Positions 1-6,750 of a stretch of 12,079 nucleotides of DNA are shown piece by piece (positions within the stretch are counted from its first letter, which is position 1; every line of letters begins with the position of its first letter). Origin of the DNA: Clostridiales bacterium UBA4653 (GTDB taxonomy: Bacteria > Bacillota > Clostridia > Oscillospirales > CAG-272); NCBI GenBank assembly GCA_002405565.1, contig DHMB01000067.1, forward strand, positions 1 through 12,079. The letters run 5' to 3'. The notes under the pieces are model-generated. The model ran no database searches. It had not been told where the DNA came from and was given only the letters and a program-made list of their open reading frames with translations. Both the position numbers and the translations under genes were made by a program.

Positions 1-43
1 GAAACTTCGGTTATCGGTTTGAGTAAACTTTATAAAAAGAAAG
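1..43 (+). repeat. Interspersed repeat, copy A (left end cut by window)
   Basis: The first bases, GAAACTTCGGTTAT followed by an AT-rich run, match the core of four other copies in this window (near 4238, 4347, 4699 and 11506). The palindromic left half seen in other copies would lie outside the window. As in copies C and E, the core runs straight into a rho-independent terminator (44-70). Copy A is the most diverged in its AT-rich part. It presumably lies in the 3' untranslated region of an unseen upstream gene on the same strand; that is inference. Confidence 0.7.
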
Positions 44-71
44 CAGAGGTGATTTTTCATCTCTGTTTTTA
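44..71 (+). terminator. Rho-independent terminator of an upstream gene
   Basis: A 9-bp stem pairs 44-52 (CAGAGGTGA) with 57-65 (TCATCTCTG), with one G-U pair and a TTTT loop, followed by a run of T. It ends transcription entering from the left, ahead of the mannosidase promoter. Confidence 0.8.
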
Positions 72-84
72 TTGCTTTTTTCTA

Positions 85-113
85 TTGTCAATCTTTTCAT
101 TTTGTGATATAAT
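85..113 (+). promoter_or_regulatory. Sigma-A promoter of the mannosidase operon
   Basis: The -35 box is TTGTCA (85-90) and the -10 box TATAAT (108-113), with a 17-bp spacer. A TG at 105-106 gives an extended -10. The predicted transcript would start near 120 and have a leader of about 38 nt. No clear operator overlaps it. The start of the following gene has two purine-rich stretches, AGGAG (140-144) and AAAGGA (145-150); the second is 7 nt from the ATG. Confidence 0.85.
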
Positions 114-157
114 CATATCCGTATAAAAAACTCCGCAAGAGGAGAAAGGATAATAAA

Positions 158-2653
158 ATGAAAAATCTTCATCTTATATGTAATGCTCATATAGACCCCG
201 TGTGGCTCTGGGAAATTGAAGAGGGCGTTGCCGAAACGCTTTCAACGTATCGCGTTGCCGCAGACTTCTGCGATGATTATGACGGCTTTATCTTCTGTCA
301 TAACGAAGCAATGCTCTATGAATGGGTCGAAAAAAACGATCCGATTCTGTTCGGCAGAATCGTCCGCCTTGTAAAGGAAGGCAAATGGCACATAATGAGC
401 GGCTGGTATCTCCAGCCGGACTGCAACATCCCCAGCGGGGAGAGCTTTGTCCGTCAGATACTTGCGGGAAGATATTATTTCCTTGAGAAATTCGGAGTTG
501 AGCCGAGAACGGCTATAAACTTTGACGCCTTCGGTCATTCCCGCGGGCTTGTTCAGATAATGAAAAAATCGGGCTACGACTCTTATATTTTCTGTCGTCC
601 GGAGCCCGATATGCTCGATCTTCCCTCGTCAACCTTCAACTGGGTCGGCTTTGACGGCTCAAAGATCGCCTGCTGCCGCGCATATAACTCATACGAATCG
701 CACAGAGGCGAGGCAGACGAGAAGATCAAAGGCTGGATGGAGCTCAACCGCGGCAAAAAGGTCGGCATGGTGCTTTGGGGCATCGGCGACCACGGCGGCG
801 GCCCTTCCAGAATAGACCTTCAGAAGATAGAAGAGCTGAAAAAGAGCGAAAAGGAATTCAATCTCATCCATTCGACTCCCGAAGCGTTCTTTGACGAGCT
901 CCAAACCTCCGGCGAGGCCATTCCCGATTACAGTGGACTTATGAACCCCCGCTATACAGGTTGCTACACAAGCATGATGCGCACGAAAAAAATTCACCGC
1001 ACGCTTGAAAACGAGCTTTATATGACGGAAAAAATGTCTGCTCACGCGCTTATGGCGGGCGTTTCGGACTACCCCTCCGAGGAGATTGAAAAGGCGACAA
1101 AGGATCTTTTGCTCGTCGAATTTCACGATATTCTCCCGGGCTCGGCGATTGAGCCTGTCGGCGAATATGCGCAGGCTGTCGCAGGTCACGGACTGACCGA
1201 GCTCCGCCCCGAAAAGATAAAGGCGTTCCTCGCGCTCTGCTCGGACAAGGCAAAGGCAGAGGAAGGAACGATTCCCGTTTTCGTTTACAACCCTCATCCA
1301 TATGAAGTCGATGAGACCGTCGAAGTTGAATTCCAGCTTCCCGATCAGAACAAAAATCCCGCCCTTTATTCCGTTCCGCACGTTTATTATATGGGCAAGG
1401 AAATCCCCTGCCAGCGTGAACACGAAATATCTAATTTCAACGTTGACTGGCGTATAAAGACGGTATTCTTTGCAAAGCTCCCTGCGGGAACAATGAGCCG
1501 TTTCGATATAAAAATGGAGCTCTGCGAAAATCCCGAGCCGCCGGTTCAGCCGGAAGGCGACGAGCTCGTCTGGAACAACGGAAAGATGAGAGTTGTCATA
1601 AATCTTCATACGGGACTTATCGACAGCTACGAGGCAGACGGAAAGACCGGTCTCGGAAAAGAGTCGCTGAAGCCCCTCGCAATAAAAGACGACGAAAACT
1701 CCTGGGCGCATAAGGAAAAATCATTCCGTACCGTCAAGGGCGAATTTACTTTGATGGATGAAGAAAAAGCAGCCGAATTTTCGGGTATAATAAACGGAAG
1801 CAGACCCCGTTCCGTCCGCATAATCGAGGACGGCGCCGTTCGTACGGTCGTTGAGGCACTCTTCTCATATCACGATTCGTTCCTCGCAAGAAGATATTAT
1901 CTGCCGAAAAACTCCTCCGAGTTTACCGTAAAGGACAAGGTATATTGGAACGAGAAGATGACAATGCTCAAGCTCTCGCTGAATACCGTCGACGGCGATA
2001 CCTTCATCGGTCAGACGGCATACGGCAGCGAAACGCTTCTGACAAACGGAGACGAAATGGTCAGCCAGAAATGGAACCTCGTCTCTGACGGCAAGACTGC
2101 GCTCACGGTCATCAACAGCAGCACATACGGCTCGGACTATAAAGACGGCGAGCTTCGCATAACCTGTCTGCGCTCTCCCGGCTATGCCGCAGGAAAGAGC
2201 GACTTCTCCGTCCGCAAGCCCTATATAATGGAGCAGGATCGTTTCTCCCCCTTTATGGATCAGGGCGAACACGACTTTACGTTTACCGTCAAGGTCGGCG
2301 ATGACAGCGAAAGAAAGGCGCATATAGAGCGTGAGTCTGCTGCATTTGCGGAAGCACCGATGGCGCTTTCCTTCTTCCCGACAGGCTGCGCAAAGGAAAA
2401 AGAAAACACTATAAGACCCTTCGCAACCCTCTCCGATGACGTCATTACTCTTGCGGTGTTCAAAAAAGCGGAAAGAGGAGATGATTTCATCATCCGTCTC
2501 TTCAACCCGACGGCAGACACCCGCAAAACCGTCCTCTCCCTCCCCTCAATCGACTTTGAAAAGGAATTCACCCTCACGGCGTACGAGATAAAAACTCTCC
2601 GCATAAACCTTTCGACAAAGGAAGTCCGCGAGGTATCTCTCATAGAAAAATAA
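158..2653 (+). CDS. Alpha-mannosidase, glycoside hydrolase family 38
   Basis: This 831-aa protein is a retaining, zinc-dependent GH38 alpha-mannosidase that should release alpha-linked mannose from oligosaccharides. The N-terminal catalytic domain starts at once with NAHIDPVW, where His11 and Asp13 are the expected zinc ligands. NFDAFGHS supplies the likely nucleophile and third ligand Asp123, GDHGGGP lies at 210-216, and FHDILPGS supplies the fourth ligand His323. The rest (about 350-831) is the beta-rich C-terminal half usual for the family. Length is normal for bacterial GH38. There is no signal peptide or membrane segment, so it should act in the cytoplasm on imported sugars. The ATG has a well-placed AAAGGA. 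It heads an operon: the aldolase gene starts 21 nt after its stop and the epimerase follows. Linkage preference (1,2, 1,3 or 1,6) cannot be read from the sequence. Confidence 0.95.
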   Translation: MKNLHLICNAHIDPVWLWEIEEGVAETLSTYRVAADFCDDYDGFIFCHNEAMLYEWVEKNDPILFGRIVRLVKEGKWHIMSGWYLQPDCNIPSGESFVRQILAGRYYFLEKFGVEPRTAINFDAFGHSRGLVQIMKKSGYDSYIFCRPEPDMLDLPSSTFNWVGFDGSKIACCRAYNSYESHRGEADEKIKGWMELNRGKKVGMVLWGIGDHGGGPSRIDLQKIEELKKSEKEFNLIHSTPEAFFDELQTSGEAIPDYSGLMNPRYTGCYTSMMRTKKIHRTLENELYMTEKMSAHALMAGVSDYPSEEIEKATKDLLLVEFHDILPGSAIEPVGEYAQAVAGHGLTELRPEKIKAFLALCSDKAKAEEGTIPVFVYNPHPYEVDETVEVEFQLPDQNKNPALYSVPHVYYMGKEIPCQREHEISNFNVDWRIKTVFFAKLPAGTMSRFDIKMELCENPEPPVQPEGDELVWNNGKMRVVINLHTGLIDSYEADGKTGLGKESLKPLAIKDDENSWAHKEKSFRTVKGEFTLMDEEKAAEFSGIINGSRPRSVRIIEDGAVRTVVEALFSYHDSFLARRYYLPKNSSEFTVKDKVYWNEKMTMLKLSLNTVDGDTFIGQTAYGSETLLTNGDEMVSQKWNLVSDGKTALTVINSSTYGSDYKDGELRITCLRSPGYAAGKSDFSVRKPYIMEQDRFSPFMDQGEHDFTFTVKVGDDSERKAHIERESAAFAEAPMALSFFPTGCAKEKENTIRPFATLSDDVITLAVFKKAERGDDFIIRLFNPTADTRKTVLSLPSIDFEKEFTLTAYEIKTLRINLSTKEVREVSLIEK

Positions 2654-2674
2654 TCACGAAAGGACGTGACAGAA

Positions 2675-3349
2675 TTGAAACTGTTTCTCGACTCTGCCGA
2701 CCCCGAAAAGATAATCCGCGCGCTCGATTTTTACCCGCTTGACGGCGTAACGACAAACCCGACGATACTCTCCCGTCAGAACACGGAGCTTATCCCCCTG
2801 CTGAAGGAGCTCCGCAAAATAACGGAAGGAAAGCTCCTTTTCGTTCAGGTGACGGCTGAAAAATCCGACGATATGGTGCGCGAGGCGCACATGATAGCGG
2901 ACAGGCTCGGCGGCGACCTCTGCATTAAAATTCCCGCAACGGAGGAAGGTCTTCGCGCGATAAAACTCCTCTCGCGTGACGGCATAAGCACAGCGGCGAC
3001 AGCCGTATACTCCGTAAGCCAGGCTATGCTCGCCGCCGCTGCCGGCGCAGATTACGTCGCGCCTTATATGAGCCATATAGACAATCTCTGCATTGACTCC
3101 GCGCAGGTCGCGGGCGATATGGCAAAGCTCTTCCGCGAGCACTATCCGAAAACAAACGTCCTTGCGGCGAGCTTCCGGGTGGCAGAACAGATAAACCGCG
3201 CTGTCCTTTGCGGCGTCGGGGCAGTAACTGTCGCTCCCGAAATGTTGCCCGTGCTGATAGGCAGTCGCGGCACGGAGGCCGAGCTTGAGTCTTTCAGAAA
3301 AAACTGGTCGACGGTTTACGGAGGCAAGTCCGTCTGCGACCTCATATAA
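2675..3349 (+). CDS. fsa: Fructose-6-phosphate aldolase / transaldolase family (FSA type)
   Basis: The product is a 224-aa class I aldolase of the small transaldolase family, a TIM barrel forming a Schiff base with its substrate. From the TTG start, Lys85 in CIKIPAT is the Schiff-base lysine, the same number as in E. coli FsaA. Two residues separating fructose-6-phosphate aldolases from true transaldolases look FSA-like: Gln58 in FVQVT (transaldolases carry Glu) and Tyr131 in VAPYMSHID (transaldolases carry Phe). TTNPTIL near 26-32 is also typical. A GTG at 2666 is in frame, but it is only one base from the AAAGGA at 2659-2664. TTG at 2675 has a 10-nt spacing and gives the usual family start MKLFLDSAD. 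It sits between mannosidase and epimerase, presumably cotranscribed. Expected reaction: reversible aldol cleavage of fructose 6-phosphate or a related sugar phosphate; the true substrate is unknown. Confidence 0.9.
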   Translation: MKLFLDSADPEKIIRALDFYPLDGVTTNPTILSRQNTELIPLLKELRKITEGKLLFVQVTAEKSDDMVREAHMIADRLGGDLCIKIPATEEGLRAIKLLSRDGISTAATAVYSVSQAMLAAAAGADYVAPYMSHIDNLCIDSAQVAGDMAKLFREHYPKTNVLAASFRVAEQINRAVLCGVGAVTVAPEMLPVLIGSRGTEAELESFRKNWSTVYGGKSVCDLI

Positions 3350-3362
3350 TAAGGAGACCGAT

Positions 3363-4211
3363 ATGCTGAAAATTGAAAACGAACTTCTCACCGCGCGCAT
3401 AAATCCCGTCGGCGCAGAGCTCTCGTCGCTGATAAAAAAGGATACGGAAAGAGAATACATCTGGCAGGCGGAGCCGTCCGTCTGGGGACGTCACGCGCCG
3501 TTGCTCTTTCCCGCCGTCGGCAGGATGAGCGGCGACAGCTTCCTTTTCGGCGGCAAAAAATACTTTATGCAGAAGCACGGTTTCCTCCGCGGCAGTAGCT
3601 TTGAAGTAATTGAAAAAAAGGATGACTCTGTCCTCCTCCGTTTTTCATCAAACGAAAAAACGCTTATGTCCTTCCCCTTTGAATTTGATTTTGACGCAGA
3701 ATATTCCCTTTCGGGAAACACTCTCGTTCAGAAGCTGACTGTCACAAACAAGGGCGAAGGAAATATGTATTTCTCCGTCGGCGTCCATCCTGGCTTCAAC
3801 ATCAGCATGGGTGACACGCTCCGCTTCGGAACGCCCGAACACGCCGTTCTCCCCTATCTTGACGGAAACGACACCGTCGGCAATCCGGAAAACAAGCTCA
3901 TCCTTGACGGCGAAACGGATATAGTCCTTTCAAAGGAGCTCTTTGAAAACGGCTCGCTCGCCCTTGAAGCTCCGGCTTCAACTTATGCGGAGCTCGTCGG
4001 CAGCGACGGCATTCCGTACCTTCGCGAAACCTTCGGCAAAACGCCTATGCTCTGGCTCTGGGCAAAGCCCGGTGCGGAGTTTGTCTGCATTGAGCCCTGG
4101 AGCGGCTCGGACGAAAGAGTGCCGACAGAAGAACTCGAAAACAAAAAAGGCATTCTCTGCCTCGCTCCGTCTCAAGGCTTCACCCTCCCGGTTGATATCG
4201 AAATCCTCTGA
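3363..4211 (+). CDS. Aldose 1-epimerase-like protein, LacX subfamily
   Basis: This 282-aa protein belongs to the galactose-mutarotase-like superfamily (beta-sandwich), and looks like the LacX type. Visible signatures are ARINPVGAELSSL near the N terminus, APLLFPAVGRM (45-55), KHGFLRG with His72, SVGVHPGF with His142, and CIEPWSG with Glu244. His142 and Glu244 match the acid/base pair of aldose epimerases. The ATG at 3363 is preceded by AAGGAG (3352-3357) 13 bases after the aldolase stop; a longer frame open to 3285 would overlap the aldolase and lacks a ribosome site. It would interconvert alpha and beta anomers of a hexose or sugar phosphate in the cytoplasm, fitting the anomeric product of the mannosidase. 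Some relatives act on hexose 6-phosphates, so the exact substrate is open. Last gene of the operon; a repeat begins one base after its stop. Confidence 0.9.
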   Translation: MLKIENELLTARINPVGAELSSLIKKDTEREYIWQAEPSVWGRHAPLLFPAVGRMSGDSFLFGGKKYFMQKHGFLRGSSFEVIEKKDDSVLLRFSSNEKTLMSFPFEFDFDAEYSLSGNTLVQKLTVTNKGEGNMYFSVGVHPGFNISMGDTLRFGTPEHAVLPYLDGNDTVGNPENKLILDGETDIVLSKELFENGSLALEAPASTYAELVGSDGIPYLRETFGKTPMLWLWAKPGAEFVCIEPWSGSDERVPTEELENKKGILCLAPSQGFTLPVDIEIL

Positions 4212-4212
4212 T

Positions 4213-4289
4213 CTTCTTTTCTTCGAGAAGAAAAGAAGGCAAAAGAAGCTTCGGTTATTGATTGGTGCAAATTTTATATTTTTATAAAA
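4213..4289 (+). repeat. Interspersed repeat, copy B
   Basis: The copy starts one base after the epimerase stop with a perfect 12-bp inverted repeat (4213-4224 with 4227-4238, CTTCTTTTCTTC and its complement). It continues with GGCAAAAGAAGCTTCGG (from 4238) and the AT-rich body ending near 4289. No strong terminator follows directly; copy C, 40 bp further on, carries one. Same strand as the upstream operon. Confidence 0.85.
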
Positions 4290-4324
4290 AACGGCAACTT
4301 TATGCTCATTTCTGATTTGCACCG

Positions 4325-4487
4325 CACTTTTATTCGAGAAAAAACAGGCAAAAGAAACTTCAATTATTTGTTTGAACAAATTTTATATTCTCATCAAAGG
4401 AGCGGTTTCCCGCTCCTTTTCGATTTCTACTTTGAAAAATCGGGCAAAACTCTTGCTTTATCCCGTAATCGCAGGTACAAAAGCTCC
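4325..4487 (+). repeat. Interspersed repeat, copy C (long form)
   Basis: The palindromic left half is decayed (4325-4348, CACTTTTATTCG and following). The core GGCAAAAGAAACTTCAAT (from 4347) and AT-rich body to 4399 are well kept and run directly into a terminator. The motif CGCAGGTACAAAAGCTC at 4470-4486 recurs in copy D at the same 123-base distance from GGC, so the unit may be about 160 bp long. Confidence 0.8.
4396..4420 (+). terminator. Terminator of the mannosidase operon
   Basis: A perfect 10-bp stem pairs AAAGGAGCGG (4396-4405) with its complement at 4410-4419, with loop TTTC and a T tail. It lies at the end of the repeat C core and is the first strong terminator after the mannosidase operon, about 185 nt past the epimerase stop. 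Confidence 0.85.
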
Positions 4488-4586
4488 GCACCATCAAAAA
4501 CGCTTTAAGATTCGAACTTCACTTCCGCCTTTGCTTTGGTAAAGCTGACGGGGCAGAAAAGCCATGCCTTGAACTTTTAAGGGGGC

Positions 4587-4643
4587 TTCGGGGTTCTCCC
4601 CGAATTGCTTTCTTTCGTACTTTCTTTTCAAAAAAGAAAGTAC
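4587..4643. repeat. Two adjacent hairpins, different from the main repeat family
   Basis: The first hairpin pairs TTCGGGG (4587-4593) with CCCCGAA (4598-4604) across a TTCT loop. The second is a perfect 12-bp inverted repeat, GTACTTTCTTTT (4617-4628) with its complement at 4632-4643. The second resembles the palindrome of the main family in base composition (pyrimidine-rich then purine-rich), but the flanking sequence, CATAAAGAAGTAACC, differs. It may be a second repeat family or a diverged relative. No coding potential is evident. Confidence 0.6.
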
Positions 4644-4673
4644 ATAAAGAAGTAACCTTTGCAGAAACCCACC

Positions 4674-4839
4674 ATACTTTTCTTTGAAAAGAAAAGAAGG
4701 CAAAAGAAACTTCAATAATTGATTTGTGCGAAATTTATACTTTCGTTAAAGTAACGGATTCCCGCTCCTTTTGCCCGCCACAATTTAGTGAGGCAAAGTC
4801 CTCTTCCCCTCCCCACATCCCCGCAGGCACAAAAGCTCG
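4674..4839 (+). repeat. Interspersed repeat, copy D (long form)
   Basis: A 9-bp palindrome (4677-4685 with 4688-4696) is followed by GGCAAAAGAAACTTCAAT from 4699 and the AT-rich body to 4751. The terminator-like stem that should follow is damaged: AAAGTAACGG at 4748-4757 has two mismatches to CCGCTCCTTT, whose right arm is intact. The distal motif CGCAGGCACAAAAGCTC is at 4822-4838. The copy lies downstream of, but points towards, the convergent lipid kinase gene. Confidence 0.8.
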
Positions 4840-4868
4840 CGCAAATATTATACATCAGTATAAAACAC

Positions 4869-4900
4869 AAAAACTCCCGCTGTGACGGGAGTTTTTTGAT
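4869..4900. terminator. Bidirectional terminator after the lipid kinase gene
   Basis: An 11-bp stem pairs AAAAACTCCCG (4869-4879) with CGGGAGTTTTT (4886-4896), with a six-base loop. There are T-runs on both strands, so it works for the leftward kinase operon and blocks rightward read-through from the repeat region. Confidence 0.85.
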
Positions 4901-4913
4901 TTTAAGAACATTT

Positions 4914-5768
4914 TTATTTTGCAGAATGAACGGTATAGCCCGTAACGCCGACGATCGTCTCGCCGTCGATCTGGAGAGCTGTCGGGCGGTCAAATTCGAC
5001 AGTTATGTCGTGCCCCGTAATAACCTCAACCATCTCCGTGTGCTTGATATGTTCGCCCTTGAAGATTGAGGGGAAGACCATAAGAGTTTTCAGCTTGGAC
5101 GCGCCGTAATAGAGCACAACGGAAAGCGAATGCTCCTTATTCAGTCTGTCCTGCGCGGGAGCAATCATCATTCCGCCGCCGTAGAAGCGACCGTTCATGG
5201 ACGGCGCGAGGTAAACCTTTTTGAATTCATATGTCTTTCCGTCGACTGTAACCTTTGCGTTCACCGGCTTGAAATGGAAAAGGAGCCCTTTTATCGCGAT
5301 CGACGTATAGTTCACAGGCTTGTCCGAGCGCTCTCTGTGCTTATCGCCCTCCTCGCAGCAGTAACCGTCGATACCGTAACCGATACCGTTTACGAACGGC
5401 TGTGTTCTTCCGTTGACGGTGACTGTCGGAAGGTCTGTTATGTAAGGATTGAGAATAACAAGTCCGTTTTCCCTCTCTGCGGAATCCTTGACGTCGTTAT
5501 AAAAATCGTTGCCGGAGCCTGCGGGATAATAAAGAATTTTCTTTTCGGGGAGCTTGCCGTAAACATCGCACGCGAAGCGGTTTATTGTGCCGTCGCCGCC
5601 TGCAAGGACGATTGTATCATCGCCCGAAGCGGCAAGATATGCCGGAATATCGGAGACTTTTGTAACATCCTCAAACGATATTCCCTCTCCGTAGGTTTCT
5701 TTCAGCTTTTCAGCCTCGGCTTTGCCGTTTTTGTTATTTGCCAGCGGGTTGTAAAGTACTCGTATCAT
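4914..5768 (-). CDS. Diacylglycerol kinase catalytic-domain lipid kinase (YegS/DgkB-like)
   Basis: This 284-aa protein has the diacylglycerol/sphingosine kinase fold: YNPLANNKNG at 6-15, the nucleotide-binding GGDGT (57-61), GSGNDF (84-89), NGIGYGID (127-134), GGGMMIAP (197-204) and LQIDGE (265-270) near the C terminus. Such enzymes phosphorylate a lipid hydroxyl with ATP; in Gram-positives the usual role is recycling diacylglycerol to phosphatidate. Length is normal for the family. An ATG at 5789 is in frame, but the next ATG at 5768 has GGAG correctly placed upstream and gives the standard family start. The gene overlaps the 3' end of the acyltransferase gene by 35 bp, so its ribosome site lies inside that gene and translational coupling is likely. 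Substrate (diacylglycerol or another lipid) is not certain. Confidence 0.9.
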   Translation of the reverse strand: MIRVLYNPLANNKNGKAEAEKLKETYGEGISFEDVTKVSDIPAYLAASGDDTIVLAGGDGTINRFACDVYGKLPEKKILYYPAGSGNDFYNDVKDSAERENGLVILNPYITDLPTVTVNGRTQPFVNGIGYGIDGYCCEEGDKHRERSDKPVNYTSIAIKGLLFHFKPVNAKVTVDGKTYEFKKVYLAPSMNGRFYGGGMMIAPAQDRLNKEHSLSVVLYYGASKLKTLMVFPSIFKGEHIKHTEMVEVITGHDITVEFDRPTALQIDGETIVGVTGYTVHSAK

Positions 5769-6588
5769 TTTGAGTTTCTCCTTTTTCATTCAGAAAGTCT
5801 GAAATTATTTTCTTTGTTTCGGCGCAGACTTCTATCGCGCGTCTGCCGTGTATCTGTTCCTTCGGAATTACGGAAAGAAAGTCGACGTATACGTCCGTGT
5901 GACGGTAAAGAAAGTTCTTATGTATCTTTTCCGTCCCGCGCACAGCGCAAACGACGATCGGACAATCCGACTTTTCGGCTATCAGATAACACCCGTGCTT
6001 GAATTCGTCCATCTGTATCTGATGAGTTCTGTGCCCTTCCGGGAAAAGTCCGACGGGGCAGACATCATTTTTTATAAAGTCGACCGCTCTTCCGACTGTC
6101 GCAAAAGCGTTTTTCGGGTTTTCCCTGTCGATTTCAAGATAGCAACAACGGCGCATAAAACGTCTCGCTATCGGTATCTTAAAGTTTGAAGGCTTTGATA
6201 TGTACGCAATGTTTCTTCCGCCCGCCGCTGCACATTCGACCATATTATCAAAATTGGAGCGATGGTTTGAGACGAGAAGATAACATTCCTTCGGCAGCTT
6301 TTCCGCGCCGCTTACGTGCAGATTGACTCTGAACAGCCTTATAACGCCGTCATAAATTACGGCAAACATTTTTTCATAAAATTTTGACGGACGGTCATAA
6401 ACTTTATTCGGCTTTATGAAAAGGCACGATATGATTATCACAGCCCAGAACAGTATGCAGAGGGCAAGATACGTCCCGCAGAACGCTGCCGGAGGAATCC
6501 ACCAGTCGCCCGCACCGCCGATAAAAGTCACCCCGAATATCGCCGCCGAAATAACCGAGATAACTATGAAAATTATTCTTGATTTCAT
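5734..6588 (-). CDS. 1-acyl-sn-glycerol-3-phosphate acyltransferase family (PlsC-like)
   Basis: This 284-aa membrane protein belongs to the PlsC/LPLAT family, which moves an acyl group onto lysophosphatidate to give phosphatidate. Two hydrophobic helices are visible at about 3-26 and 36-58. The catalytic HX4D motif is NHRSNFD (His109, Asp114) and the substrate-binding motif is FPEGHRT (182-188). The two N-terminal membrane helices and a total of 284 aa make it somewhat longer than minimal PlsC. The ATG is the only reasonable start; AAGGA lies about 13 nt upstream, a rather long spacing. It heads a leftward operon with the lipid kinase, consistent with phosphatidate metabolism at the inner face of the membrane. 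It may not be the main PlsC of the cell. Confidence 0.9.
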   Translation of the reverse strand: MKSRIIFIVISVISAAIFGVTFIGGAGDWWIPPAAFCGTYLALCILFWAVIIISCLFIKPNKVYDRPSKFYEKMFAVIYDGVIRLFRVNLHVSGAEKLPKECYLLVSNHRSNFDNMVECAAAGGRNIAYISKPSNFKIPIARRFMRRCCYLEIDRENPKNAFATVGRAVDFIKNDVCPVGLFPEGHRTHQIQMDEFKHGCYLIAEKSDCPIVVCAVRGTEKIHKNFLYRHTDVYVDFLSVIPKEQIHGRRAIEVCAETKKIISDFLNEKGETQNDTSTLQPAGK

Positions 6589-6624
6589 TATCTTGTGGCA
6601 GTCCTTTCGTATTTAACAGATTAT

Positions 6625-6653
6625 ATTATACAATATAAGTCGTGTTTTGTCAA
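6625..6653 (-). promoter_or_regulatory. Sigma-A promoter of the plsC-lipid kinase operon
   Basis: Read leftwards, the -35 box is a perfect TTGACA (6653-6648) and the -10 box a perfect TATAAT (6630-6625), with a 17-bp spacer. The leader to the ATG is about 30 nt. A perfect palindrome, TTTTCGCGAAAA (6655-6666), sits just upstream of the -35 box. Confidence 0.9.
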
Positions 6654-6689
6654 ATTTTCGCGAAAAAAAGTTTTTACCATAACAAAAAA

Positions 6690-6718
6690 GTAACAAATTC
6701 CGCGAAAATAAATAGAAT
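6690..6718 (+). promoter_or_regulatory. Possible promoter of the aminotransferase gene
   Basis: GTAACA (6690-6695) and TAGAAT (6713-6718) are 17 bp apart and match consensus at four and five positions. CGCGAAAA at 6701-6708 lies in the spacer. TATTAT at 6731-6736 is another -10 candidate, but it would leave almost no leader ahead of the GAGG at 6739. Confidence 0.4.
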
Positions 6719-6750
6719 ATAAGTATATTTTATTATACGAGGCGCAAAAA

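Noticed and set aside
689..1711. Long leftward open frame (340 codons) inside the mannosidase gene
   Set aside because: It is antisense to a gene with clear catalytic motifs, has no ribosome site or recognisable domain, and arises from the codon bias of the real gene.
4302..4715. Short open frames in the repeat-rich junction
   Set aside because: They run through palindromes and terminators of the repeats, have no ribosome sites and give low-complexity Lys/Phe/Arg-rich peptides.
4213..4839. CRISPR array
   Set aside because: The repeats are irregularly spaced, diverged, palindromic and carry terminators; there are no uniform spacers and no cas genes.
5130..6002. Rightward open frame (290 codons) across the lipid kinase and acyltransferase genes
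   Set aside because: It is opposite to two well-supported overlapping genes and its translation resembles no protein family.
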